From assembly GCF_914767665.1 (NCBI RefSeq), contig NC_059501.1:34572501-34636500 (forward strand): DNA of 64,000 nucleotides, read 5' to 3'. Positions within the stretch are counted from its first letter, which is position 1, and every line of letters starts with the position of its first letter. The notes under the pieces were generated by a model. The model had not been told where the DNA came from. It saw only the letters and a program-made list of their open reading frames with translations, and searched no databases. The translations under genes were made by a program, and so were the position numbers. The DNA is from Harmonia axyridis (taxonomy: Eukaryota; Arthropoda; Insecta; Coleoptera; Coccinellidae). Of the stretch, positions 34,717-45,620 are shown piece by piece.

Positions 34717-36325
34717 CAGGGCCCCCGCGAGGGCCATCAACGCCCGCGTGCCGAAAATATTTTGGCGCCCCAAAAAGGGGGGAAGTGGAGAAAAACGTCG
34801 CAGGATAATCGGCAAAAAATGTTTCAGTTTTTGTTAGGAATTTATTTGTAGAAGGGTTAAAAAAACTATCAGCAACCTTTATTGAATGCCTTAAAAACTT
34901 TATGCTGTCAGTTGTTGCATAATACATTTTTTAAATGTTTCATTATTTTATTCAAGCATTCGATCAAAACCGCATTTTATTTTAATTTTGTAATGAAACT
35001 GCAGAGTTTTCAAAACCTGAGCTTTATTCTTCTTTAAATTATTCATAATATTATATTAAAATATTAATATTATTATTAATAATTATTAAATATTATTCCA
35101 TACTCCCAGCCATCTTCTCCCTTTGTTGAAGTCTAGCTTTTTTTTGCTCTCGAAATTTTGCACCAGAAGGTCGTTTTCTCTTGTATGGCTCTTAGAATTT
35201 AAGAAAAACTTGATCCAAAATTGGTAAGGACATTCACCCATGATTTACTTTGCGCCATCCCTTTAAGAATAACCCGTATGTTTTCATTTTTATGAATTTA
35301 AACCTTAAATTCGAGCCTTTTAAACCTAAACGGAGTTAATATTAATAATAATAATAAGTTAAGACCGATCTGAAGCACATACCCTGTTATAATAATTAAT
35401 TTTTGGCAAAGGATCCAGGGTGCATATTAAAAAAAAATTAAGTATAATATGATGGTGGCCCCAGGTAACAAATTCAAAATATCAAAGTCTATTCAATTTT
35501 TTCACGATTACAAACAATTCCCTATCTGAAGCAAATAAAAATAATATTATAGTATATAGGTATGGGCTAATTTAGGATGTGCACCATTTTAAACAGAAAA
35601 AAAAATATCGAATTTTATAGACTAATAGAAATGCTAATACTGTATGTGGATAGGTACTTACCATTTCATAAAATTTAATTTAATCACAACAAGAAACAGT
35701 AAAACAAACCACAATTACACAAAATACAAATCTTTCCAATTATCTGAGTATTTTAATTTTTTTGCGTCTTGACCTCAACCCCTAAACGTTTCGAAACAAA
35801 ATAACTATTCTTTGGAAAGGTTTCTGCTGTTATAGCATAGCAAGCAGATTTTGGTAGTTTCAGAAATTCTCTGTAACATGTAGTATTTTTCCTACAGATG
35901 GTGGCGAAAGTTTCAGTAATTCCCCTGGCTAAAAGCTATCGCTTCGGTATTTATGATTGTTTATGTGTACCATATGCGTTTTAGTGATGATCGAAGAAAT
36001 GGTGCCCGCCGTCCGGTGCAATGTGGTCCATAAAGAAATCCCGTACCGACAAAGGGATGATTATTTATAATTTACTCGAAAAGAATCGTATAATTGCAAT
36101 CTGTGGCCGAGGTTATTTTATAGGGATTGTGACGTTCGGGAACTTGTTTGGATGTGTAAAAGATGTCTTTGAACGTTTAAAATTGTTGAAAAAATAAAAA
36201 AAAAAATTTTTTCAAAAACCTTTGGTCTTTCGGATTTTCATGCGGTCTATAAGAGATTTTGGCGCCCCTTAAGAGTGGCGCCCGCGTGCGGTGCACGCGT
36301 TGAACGCGCGGTTGCGGGGGCCCTG
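34717..36325. mobile_element. 1.6-kb non-autonomous hAT element
   Basis: Starts CAGGGCCCCCGCGAGGGCC and ends GCGCGGTTGCGGGGGCCCTG. The 8-mer AGAATAGC is perfect on both sides (34709-34716, 36326-36333). Terminal regions are strikingly G+C-rich, the interior A+T-rich. No transposase frame is seen. Fragments of the family lie at 4836 and 32084-32234. Confidence 0.88.
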
Positions 36326-36333
36326 AGAATAGC

Positions 36334-36560
36334 GAAACTTAGGTGGCACATGTTACAAGGCAGAGTGTGGGGAGATGTTCACACAAAAAGACGTGAGACA
36401 AAAAGAAGCATAGGAAGACCGAGAAAAAAATGGATAGATGACATAGTCGCTGTAGCCGGTAAGCAATGGACGGTAACAGCAAAAAACAGAAAGAGAAGCA
36501 TGGAAAAAACTGGAAGAGGCCTATATCCGACACTGGATGAAAGAGGGCTGAAGAAGAAGA
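36334..36560 (+). pseudogene. LINE C-terminal fragment (RPRKKWIDDI type)
   Basis: Codes KLRWHMLQGRVWGDVHTK, then GRPRKKWIDDIVAVAGKQW and a final DERG region. This is the usual end of a group of insect LINE ORF2 proteins (a GRPxxRWxDDI motif). It was continuous with 34680-34708 before the hAT element inserted. Confidence 0.65.
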
Positions 36561-36603
36561 AAAAGTTTAGAAAGAGGACTTCTCCTTCAAAGTGTCCAAT
36601 GTA

Positions 36604-37207
36604 CCGGGTTTTTCACCATAATTTGACCCCCCCTCTAACTTTGTTACTAAAAGAGGTACAAAAAAATGTTTTCTACAAAAGTTTCACGAAATCGACTAGT
36701 GTTTTTTAAAATGATTTCACAAAACTAAATTTATACAGAGTGGGCAACATATTGATAGCAACTTCATTTTTTCAAATGGAACACCCTGTATATTTTTCTA
36801 TATTTGACTAGCTCTTTTTCCCCTGATTTCAAATATATAACATATGTTTGGCCTATCTCTCTTATTCTGAGTATCACAGAGTTTCAAATTTTAAGCACCA
36901 CCTGGCATGCAAGCTGGCAGTTTTCAAGTGGTAGGCTGCGATAACTCAGAACGCTCTTTTTTGAGTTATCTCGTTGGCAACGAGATAACTCAAAAAAGAG
37001 CTAGTCAAATATAGAAAAATATACAGGGTGTTCCATTTGAAAAAATGAAGTTGCTATTAATATGTTGCCCACTCTGTATATATTTAGTTTTGTGAAATAA
37101 TTTTAAAAAACACTAGTCGATTTCGTGAAACTTTTGTACAAAACATTTTTTTGTACCTCTTTTAGTAACAAAGTTAGAGGGGGGTCAAATTATGATGAAA
37201 AACCCGG
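36604..37207. mobile_element. 604-bp foldback element, TA-flanked (copy 2)
   Basis: Ends CCGGGTTTTTCACC and TGAAAAACCCGG with TA on both sides. Arms match the copy at 18771-19658. The middle is shorter. Near 36965-37000 there is an inner hairpin gagttatctcgttgg/ccaacgagataactc. Confidence 0.82.
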
Positions 37208-38153
37208 TAAGTGTTTGTATATGGATTCAGCCCTAACATGAAATATATGTGAGATTCTATTAGTATAGAGTACAGGCAGAACATATGAATTTTATATGGA
37301 TAATAATTAAGTGCTCTAAATGAAATGAAATGTGAATGCCACTGACAACTACTAATAATAAGAGAATTTATGTTTCATTACTTCAACTTTCATTGATAAG
37401 GGACAAGAAAAGGCTGTTACGCCGAAAGAAACCCATGTTTGTGAGTAAGGTTAGGTTAGATCTCCCCCTGAGTCACGCGGAAGTATTATCTCCATGATTC
37501 GGACAGAGGACGAGGTCCTGTGAAGTGCATTACTCCACAGGCAGTTCCAATACGTTTTCTTCATGACATATGTGTAGTAAATTGTGGATCTTTTGAGATA
37601 TATGTGAAGCAAGCGCCACCTAATAGAATGCTTAAAAAACTGATAAGAAATATTCGATAAGAGCGAAATCTGCTCTAGAATAGCGTATCGCGTTATCACA
37701 TTGATATTATAAGCAAATTATGGTAATCTGTAAAAGTCGGTTAAATATTTGCATACATTTTGTAACTTCATGAAAGAATATCTGAGAGCTGAAATCGAAA
37801 ACCGTTCATTTGAATCTCTTCAGTTTATTGCCACGAGCAGTTTTGATCTTCCTGATTTCAGAAGTGAAATAGTAGGCAAGAAAATGAGAATGATCGATTA
37901 TGAAAGCAGATATTAACCTAGAGAGCTCCCAAGAGAAAAAAAAATTGTCAGTGGACAGCTCTATAGAACAACTATTTATTACTGAATATTTTTCTATTTA
38001 ATGAGTTACATCTACAGGGTGTTCTACTATTTACCCGAAGCCCTATTACGGCTAAACGCTGAAATTCTCGAATTATTTTTTCGACACAGTTACATTAGGC
38101 TCCATTAGAACTATAATAATAATCAGTTTGGTATTCGTTCATGAATATCAAAC
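37208..38153. other. Unassigned repeat-like sequence
   Basis: No gene recognised. The part 37920-38080 resembles 5200-5300 (shared acatttattactgaatattt-like words). A cagggtgttct end lies near 38016. Confidence 0.4.
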
Positions 38154-38736
38154 AGGATATTTGTATTTTATTTAATTTTATTATATTTTTTATTTTTGGG
38201 GTTGATGAGTAAAGTAGCTCAAGCTAGACTTGGCCCCTATATTATGTATTATTATTTTTTTTGCAATAAAGGCACTATTATTATTATTATTATATAATAT
38301 AAAAACTTTACAGGAATGTGGACAATGCTTTATTTTATTTTCATAATTTAACTTTTGCCAACGTTTTGGAGGCGATTTCCTCCTTCTTCAGGGCTAAAAA
38401 AAAACCAAAGGGCATTTAACAAACAATAACAAGGACAGCTCCTGAAACTAACCTCCAAGCTTGTTATTGTTTGTTAAATGTCCTTTTGTTTTTTTTTAGC
38501 CCTGAAGAAGGAGGAAATCGCCTCCAAAACGTTGGCAAAAGTTAAATTGTGAGAATAAAATAAAGCATTGTCCACATTCCTGTAAAGTTTTTATATTATA
38601 TAATAATAATAATAGTGCCTTTATTGCAAAAAAAATAATAATACATAATATAGGGGCCAAGTCTAGCTTGAGCTACTCTACTCATCAACCCCAAAAATAA
38701 AAAATATAAAAAAATTAAATAAAATACAAATATCCT
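38154..38736. repeat. 583-bp near-perfect palindrome of two LINE 3' ends
   Basis: Arms of about 275 bases meet around a 25-base centre near 38445. Each arm carries the CR1/L2-like LINE 3' end seen at 39663-39754, with word tgagtagagtagctcaag, then gcaataaaggcac and a (TTA)n tail. It then runs into a block with ccaacgttttggaggcga and cttcttcagggct. So two inverted copies of a LINE 3' end plus flanking repeat are joined head to head. Confidence 0.85.
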
Positions 38737-38947
38737 CGGACTCTAATGCATAAATGACACCGTTTTATAAAATTACGATTCAATTTTCTTAAACTAATTG
38801 TAAACTAAGTGTATGCAAAACCAATAAGAAGCGAGGAAGAATTGCGTGAACGCGTATTCGACGCAGCCCGGACCATATCGGAAATTAGTTTAAGAAAATT
38901 GAATCGTAATTTTATAAAACGGTGTCATTTATGCATTAGAGTCCGAG
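38736..38947. repeat. 64-bp-arm hairpin abutting the palindrome
   Basis: The left arm (38736-38799) is the exact reverse complement of 38884-38947, beginning tcggactctaatgc. The right arm lies inside the transposase fragment at 38821-38973, so the left arm is a copied, inverted piece of that fragment. Confidence 0.85.
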
Positions 38948-38973
38948 GGAAACAGTTTGAACATATACTGTAA
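38821..38973 (+). pseudogene. C-terminus of a Tc1/mariner-superfamily transposase
   Basis: A 50-codon open stretch to a TAA, with SEEELRERVFDAARTIS, RKLNRNFIKRCHLCIRVRG and the end KQFEHIL. This matches the usual C-terminus of a family of insect IS630/Tc1/mariner-like transposases (pattern LRxRI..A...I....L.....F..R...C....G..FEH.L). No catalytic part is present. Confidence 0.65.
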
Positions 38974-39662
38974 GTTAGATTTAGGAATTAAATAAATAAT
39001 CGAAAGTTAAGTCTGTTTTTAATTAATTTACCTTTTTTTTCAATAATATTCCTTTTTCGCTTCCCCTAATCCATCTTTTTCCCTATTGTGACTTTAACAA
39101 ATAATAACAAAGCCCGGTATCAAATGTAATGTCATAGCAAGCGGCAAAATTACCTGATAGCGGGGTTCCTAGTTTCAACTTAGTTAAGTAGGGCATCGGT
39201 AAAATGATGAAAATACCTAGTTTTATGGGCATAAGATTCGTGTATTGTACCATTTCTAAATTTGTCTAAAATGCCCAATTTTTTGATGTTACTTGCTCGT
39301 TTTGTTTCAAGGATTTTTTTTTCACAGCAGGTGTCCAAAGTCGAAGTTCTCGTTTTGCTAGCAATTGAAATCAAGATTTATCCATTAATTTACGGAAATC
39401 CACATAACTTTTTGACAGAATCATACTCATGTCATCTTAAATAACTATTTAAGATTCCATTACAACAAAAAAATAAGCTTCGAGAGCTTTCCAGCAGAAT
39501 TCTGACCCTGACAATGTTAAAAAAGGTGAAAATTCACTAAAAAACGTAATTTGGTAATAACTCGAAAACCATGCAACTTTTACTGGGGTCATGTTAGGCT
39601 GGTTAGGTCCCTCTTTAGCTGACCTACCTCCGGTGTCACTGTGACGTGCCACTTATGGGACA
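38974..39662. other. Unassigned, ends in a CAGGGTG-type terminus
   Basis: No gene recognised. The segment finishes gggacaccctgtata at about 39657-39671, the end type of the TATA-flanked MITEs; no partner end is found. Confidence 0.4.
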
Positions 39663-40690
39663 CCCTGTATAGGGGCCAAGTCTAGCTTGAGCTACTCTAC
39701 TCATCAACCCCAAAAATAAAAAATATAAAAAAATTAAATAAAATACAAATATCCTGGAAAAAACTAATAACCAAAAATTATATATTCAAACAAGAAATAA
39801 TAACCCTGAAATAGCAACAGTGAACCCAGATCAACAAATCATCTGTTCCCTTAACAAACTCTCCCTCAATGATCTCACAGAGACCACCCCACATAAAATT
39901 AAGTAAACATTATGTACTTTCACTGCATTATAAGTGAAGGAGCGCTGAAACATGGCTGAATCTAGGCAACATAAGCCTTTGTCCATGCCTAATGGCAACT
40001 TCATGAACCTCGCGCCTGTAAATTAACTTATCTCTCAAATAGGGAGGAATAGAGGAACTCAAAATTCTGTGTACCGTTATTGTCATGTGAAGCCGAAAAA
40101 TATTTTCGACCTTGAGCCACGGGAGTTTATTTATTCCAGCACTCATTCTTCTGCCATATTTTCTCAAGCCAAAGATGAACCGGCAGCACGAGTTCTGTAC
40201 CTTCTGTAATCTATACCTTGCAACATGATCAAGACAAGGATAAAAAACTATCAATCCGTAGTTCAATTTGGACAACACTAGCGACTCGCAGAGATACTTT
40301 TTCGAGGAGAAGTCCAAAAAATGTCTTTGCCGATACAAATGCCGCAGTGCAAGAAAGGATTTTTTCAACAGCAATGAGACATGTTCCCTAAATCTGAGCT
40401 GATAATCATATATGATGCCAAGGTTCCTGCAACAAGTAGAATAAGGAATTACCTCAACCGCAACAGAAAGCGCTCTGGAGAAGAAAGGTATGTGGAAACA
40501 TTTTTTCATATTTATCTTCAAATTATTTGACTGACAATAGCTCATTATTACCGCCAAATCTTCGTTCAACTGATCCACAGCCCGAGAAACGAGAGAGGGA
40601 TGAAACGATAGACGAACCTGGGTATCATCACAATAAAAATAGGTGGGAACGAATTTAACTACTTTATACATATCCGAAATATATATCAAA
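39663..40690 (-). pseudogene. CR1/L2-like LINE, RT C-terminal half and 3' end
   Basis: A 253-codon frame (40689-39928) starts just before the catalytic box, here YCDDTQV (YADD family). It continues CRNLGIIYDYQLRFREHVS, FLALRHLYRQRHFL and LVLSKLNYG, then RLQKVQNSCCRFI. This is the RT thumb and C-terminal region of CR1/L2-like LINEs. After the stop, a frameshifted tail (SLRESLL-type) and the 3' UTR run to 39663. The front half of the RT and the endonuclease are missing. A (TTA)n tract lies at about 40690. The same 3' end forms the palindrome at 38154-38736. Confidence 0.75.
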
Positions 40691-41643
40691 TTATTATTAT
40701 TATTCGAATACAGTTCTGAAAGTTAATACTAGAAGAACGGAGGGAATTATCCACCTATTTTTCGATAATAATTGGGAATTCTACAAAGTGTTAAAATGAG
40801 AAAATTCATTGATGACTTATTCAAACGTTAATATTGGGCAAACTCCAAATGGCAAATCCTACATTTCATTTTCTAATATAGTAGGGAATTAGTCGACGAT
40901 AATATAATTTACTATCCAATAAGAAATTAAATAGATGGTATGCCATTTGCATGAATAAACCGAATATTAACGTTTCAATAAGTTATCAAGGAATCGTCTT
41001 ATTTTGAGCACCCGGTAGTTCTCAATGATTATTAGAAAGTTCTCAATACTTACCTCCGTTTTTTTAGTATTCACTTTTGAAATCTCATTCATATATCTTA
41101 GTTCAACGTTGTTAGGTTTTCCAAAGATCCAAGAATTGAAGGGTCTTCGAACAAAACTTCGAACGAATGGAGACTTCGAACACAATTGAATTTATTTATT
41201 CATTCAATCTGGAATTTCAACACGAAACAGGGTGTTTCGTAAAAAACATTTTTATTCACACTTTTTGGGTATATCCTGTGTATTTCTGAACAATTTGAGG
41301 ATGTAGTTTTAATGATGCCTAATGGTACTGTTTCGAAAAAAAAAAAGAAAATTTCAGCGCTTAACCGTAATAATGCGTCGCATCAGTGGTGGTTCACCTG
41401 TATATTTTAGCGCTTTCGAATTGTACGTTCTCGAATTTTCTCTGTTATTCCTCTCGGGCATCTTTTCAGTTTCATATGAAATCGTATTTTTGAATTCGAA
41501 ATCACCTTGTCAAATTTATCAAAGGAAGTTTTGTCGATTTCATCAAAAAACGCCCTTCACTGTGAAAAGTGACGCTCTATAGTAAAAAGACGTTGAACTT
41601 CTAAAAGGTGCATTTTAGTATATACCTGTTCATATTTTCATAA
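40691..41643. other. Unassigned intergenic sequence
   Basis: No gene recognised. A cagggtgtttcgtaaaa end lies near 41229. Confidence 0.4.
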
Positions 41644-41826
41644 CTAGTTCAAAGCGCCTATTAGACTTCTTTAATAAAATGGCGCTTGTCAATTTTTAAT
41701 TTTACTATCACTACGAAAACATTCTTGTGCTAAAAATTATGTCTTCTTTTGTTAATTGATTTTGTGCCCTTGACATTTGGCGCCCCGGCAAAATGTCAGG
41801 TATACCAGTCCTGGTGGCGGCCCTGA
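41644..41826. repeat. hAT-like fragment, relative of 6760-7019
   Basis: Words gcgcctatt, tttggcgccccggcaaaatg and ggcggccctg match the copy at 6.8-7.0 kb. The left end is undefined. Confidence 0.5.
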
Positions 41827-42969
41827 TGCTATTTTTAATGATTGAATTGAGGCTGAAAGTATTATCTTTCTTTAATTTTAATTTTTTTAACTGATTACAT
41901 TTCAATTATGTAATAATATATAATTATCGCAATCCACCCTGTGGAAAAATTCTATTCAGTAGGACTTACGTATATTGGCCTCCTGAAGAAAAAATTCCAA
42001 TGAAATTTTGAGGGTCTCAACTAGTTTCGGAGATATAGCCCCTCAAAGTTAGAAATACGGGGTTTTTCTCGTATGTTTTTCTCCATTAAATTTAGTTCAA
42101 ATTTATTCCTTTTTTTTATCAGCACAATATACGTCATACCCTAATTAAACAATTTTCAATAGTTTCAACACAACTCACAAAAAAACACCTGTAAATTAAA
42201 AAAAAATTATCCGACTTACTAACCTTAGGTTTACCTATATGCTTTGAAAAGATGTTGAGTATAATAGGTACTACAAGAGCGTATGAATGAGAATGAATAC
42301 TCTGTTGATAAATTTACCTGAAGGAATCTGAAACCTGCGTATTCGCCATTTTGTCACTCGCGAGAGACCTGAACAAAAGAAAAACTAACATAATTAAAAT
42401 ATCCAACATTCCTACTGGTAGGGGTAACACTTTGCGATGAAAATAATTATATTTAGTATTACAGTAATCAATGGATAACCCGAACAGAAAGTTGGCAGGA
42501 TCCGTTCCGTTATAATAATATCTAATAATGTATATTTATCATTCAAACCACATATTTACAATCAAATACATTTGGCGGAACCATATTGAATGATATTTTC
42601 ATGAAAAAAATGCTGTACTTTATATGAAAATATGTATTTCTGCCCATCAAAGACATGAATTGTATGATATGATCGCCACTTTAGTGGACACTTTCTGAAC
42701 AGGTTTATCTTCATTGTCAGAGCTTTCATTTTCCTCAGTGACATTTTGCGATGAATGAAAATTCAAACAATGTTCGATCTGATATTCTTAATAAAGATAT
42801 TGGAAAAAATTAGTTTATTATATAACAAAACCTGAATTGTTTAATTGCATGCAGGGATAGTTGAATTTCTGTAAAAATTTAATATTTTTCAGAAAAATCC
42901 AATTATTTTTTAAGGAATATACATTAAAACAATATTAATATCATAGGAGATGATAATAAGGTTTTAGTT
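41827..42969. other. Unassigned sequence before the THAP element
   Basis: No gene, terminal repeat or strong hairpin recognised. Confidence 0.4.
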
Positions 42970-43166
42970 CAATAAGGCATTCCAATGACCTGTCAAATAT
43001 GGCGGCTGTAGGCGAACAATGTTTTCAAAACATTGTTTTGTTGTCATTGAGTTTTCATATTGTTCTGTTATAAGTTGATCTTAAAGTTGTGAGATTTTTG
43101 TTTTCGTGACTGCATCAAATGATTTTTATATTGTTTAGAGCTTATTAGTGGTATTCTCACGAAAAA

Positions 43167-45535
43167 ATGCCTTTGACATGCCTTGTAGTTGATTGTAGAA
43201 GTCGTTCCAACAGGGATGATGTAAAATTCTTTTCAGTGCCTGCGGTTTTAAGCCACAGGTTTCTTACGCATAAAAACGAATTGTCTGAAAGGCGTAGGGC
43301 ACTATGGATAGCAGCAATTAAGAAGGACGATCTTACTGAATCGAAACTAAAGAATCAGAGAGTCTGCAGTAAACATTTTATAACTGGTAAGTGATATAGT
43401 TGGAATCAACCTGAGTGGCCAAGTGTTATAATGATATTTACATTAAAAGTATTTTACACCAGTCTGAATTGCCTCTAGAGAAACCTGCTGCTTTGGAAGA
43501 TGAAAATCATCCGGATTGGGTTCCATCACAGAAAATGGGGCACAAATCTCAAAAAATTCATAGGAAACAGGCTGATGTTGAGAAGAAAGGAAAATTAGAT
43601 AAACGGAGGAAATTGAGCGTTAGTAATACAATCAACACGTTTATATCATTCTTTGCAAAGGAAATAAAAACTTATTTTTTCTGCAGGTTGAACAGGCAGA
43701 TATTGATGTCGAACTTAATTCAGAGGCCCCAGACCATGGCAGTTACTTCGATACTGGGGTTGCATCTCAGACGGACATTACTATGGAAGAATTAACTTTA
43801 AAATTCGACCAATTGAGTTTTGCCTCAAAAACGATAGAAAGACTTGAAAAAAAATTGACATATCGCCATTTGGTCTCAGAGACGATCCTAGTAATGATAT
43901 GAAATGGATTTACTATACAGGTTTTTCGTATTCTTTTGTAGAAGGTATATTATATAAGATTATAGAAGATGATATTCCCACAACAAGTATTACTGCTCTG
44001 AGTTCTTTCAATCAGTTTTTTTTTTATTTTGATTAACTCTAATTAAGTTAAGATTAAATTTACATTTTTGAGACGTCGCCTTTCATTTTAAAATTTCCCG
44101 ATCAACTGCTTCAACATATTTTGAAAAGGTCATAGATATTCTCCATAAAACATTACAGCAGTTAATAATATGGCCTGAGCGTTCAGTGGCCTCCAAAAAT
44201 ATACCATCTTGTTTTCAAGAAGCATTTCAAGATAAAACAACCATCATTTTAGATTGTTTTGAAGTTTTTATTGAAAAACCTGCGTCTTTAAAAACACAGA
44301 TGCAATGCTGGTCACATTATAAACACCACAACACTGTAAAATTTTTAATAGGAATTACACCACAAGGCACAGTAAGCTATATTAGCAAGACATGGGGTGG
44401 GCGTACCTCAGACAAACAAATTGTTGAGAACAGTGGTTTTTTAATAGTATATTATTCAACGAGCGGTAATGTAGGTCATAACTCACGCAGATGATGTTTG
44501 CAGCACGAGCCGCAGGCGAGTGCTGTAATTCATCAAGTGAGTTATGACCATTACCGCAAGTTGAATACTATACTTTATCTACGACTATATCAATAAATAC
44601 TGAGAAAAAAATACAGACTTAGAATAAAGACAGAAGGAACGGGAAATAAACATAATGTGCTCGATCCCGTACAAGAGAGATGGAAACTTAGTGCTACCAA
44701 TCACAATCGAACTAGCTTCGGCTAGATCGAATCCAGTACAGAGTACAGACATAGAAATTTATTGAAAAACCTTAATAATTGCCTATAAAAATGCATTAAA
44801 ATATACCAAAAAATATTCCCTGTAAACGATTACTTAATGATCTTACTGCTACACCAATCTTGAAAATTTTTTCAAACTTCTTTATATTTTTTCGGGCAAT
44901 TAATTCTGTATGGTAACATTAGCTGTTTGTCTTTTGGAAATGTATACCTTTATAATATTTCATCTTCACTATCTGAATTAATCGTTTTCAGCAAAACATT
45001 CACAATAATTAGATATCAACTTAATTTGAAAACGTCAAAAGTGACATTCCCTCGGACATTCCTCCCCTCAATAACAATAATGGAATGTTCCCTTTCGGCC
45101 AATCGAATAGAAGCAGAGAAGTATAGAAGCACAGATCCATGTTTTCCGATTTATAATAATGAGTTATAGTAGTGAGTTATTATAAATCACGCTGTTTGTT
45201 AATAGATACTATTAATTGCTCAAAAGCAGTTGAATAATGAGTTTATAATTCAATAGGAGTAGATAAATCATATTACCCCTGGGGATATTGTTTTAGCTGA
45301 TAGGGGTTTCTTAATAAAAGAAACTTTAGGAGTTTTACAAAGTAAATTGGTTATCCTTGCCTTCACGAAGGGTAAAAAGCAGTTACATCCTCTGGATATT
45401 GAGGCTACAAGACATATAGCTCATGTAAGAATACATGTGGAAAGAATAATTGGTATGTTAAAAAATAAATTCAATATTTTTAAAGATTCCATACCAATAT
45501 CTATGATAAAAAAGGAAAATGACCTTGATGATTTG
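43167..45535 (+). pseudogene. THAP-domain DDE transposase, disrupted
   Basis: Exon 1 (43167-43386) codes a C2CH THAP DNA-binding domain: CLVVDC, then RALWIAAIKKDD and CSKHF. Intron gt...ag (43387-43478) leads to KPAALEDENHPDWVPSQKMG, then a basic linker. A second intron ends at ctgcag (about 43685), with EQADIDVELNS and TDITMEELTLKF. A frameshift near 43865 separates TYRHL from FGLRDDPSNDMKWIYYTGF. The DDE core follows: TIILDCFEVFIEKPASL (first Asp), WSHYKHHNTVKFLIGITP and SKTWGGRTSDKQIVENSGF. A MITE interrupts it at about 44448-45270. It resumes ITPGDIVLADRGFL (second Asp), TKGKKQLHP and RIHVERIIGMLKNKF (the Glu). All three catalytic residues survive, but the gene cannot work. Confidence 0.82.
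44448..45270. mobile_element. 0.8-kb non-autonomous element in the THAP transposase (copy A)
   Basis: Compared with 53085-53817, the shared sequence runs from taatagt and tattattcaacgagcgg to ggagtagataaat. The left 120 bases fold back: gaccattaccgc pairs with the gcggtaatgtaggtc word, around cagcacgagccgcaggcgag followed by tgctg. The transposase frame breaks at SGF and resumes at ITPGD, confirming insertion. Class unknown. Confidence 0.75.
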
Positions 45536-45620
45536 AATATTGGCGCCAACAGACAACAGACAAACATGGCGTCTGTAGGCAAACGCCATATTGAGTCACG
45601 TGATTTGGCATGCCTTATTG

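Larger units (their letters stand above)
42970..45620 (+). mobile_element. THAP-type DNA transposon, broken
   Basis: Ends are inverted: CAATAAGGCATTCCAA at 42970 and TTGGCATGCCTTATTG to 45620. Sub-terminal ATGGCG words and gtaggc words also match. Inside is a THAP/DDE transposase gene with frameshift and a MITE insertion. I could not see a clear short target duplication. The family of IS4/Harbinger-like (DDE_Tnp_4) elements with a THAP domain fits. Confidence 0.7.

Noticed and set aside
36275..36709. A single 144-codon protein
   Set aside because: It joins a hAT terminus, a LINE tail and a foldback end by chance read-through; only the middle part is a real coding remnant.
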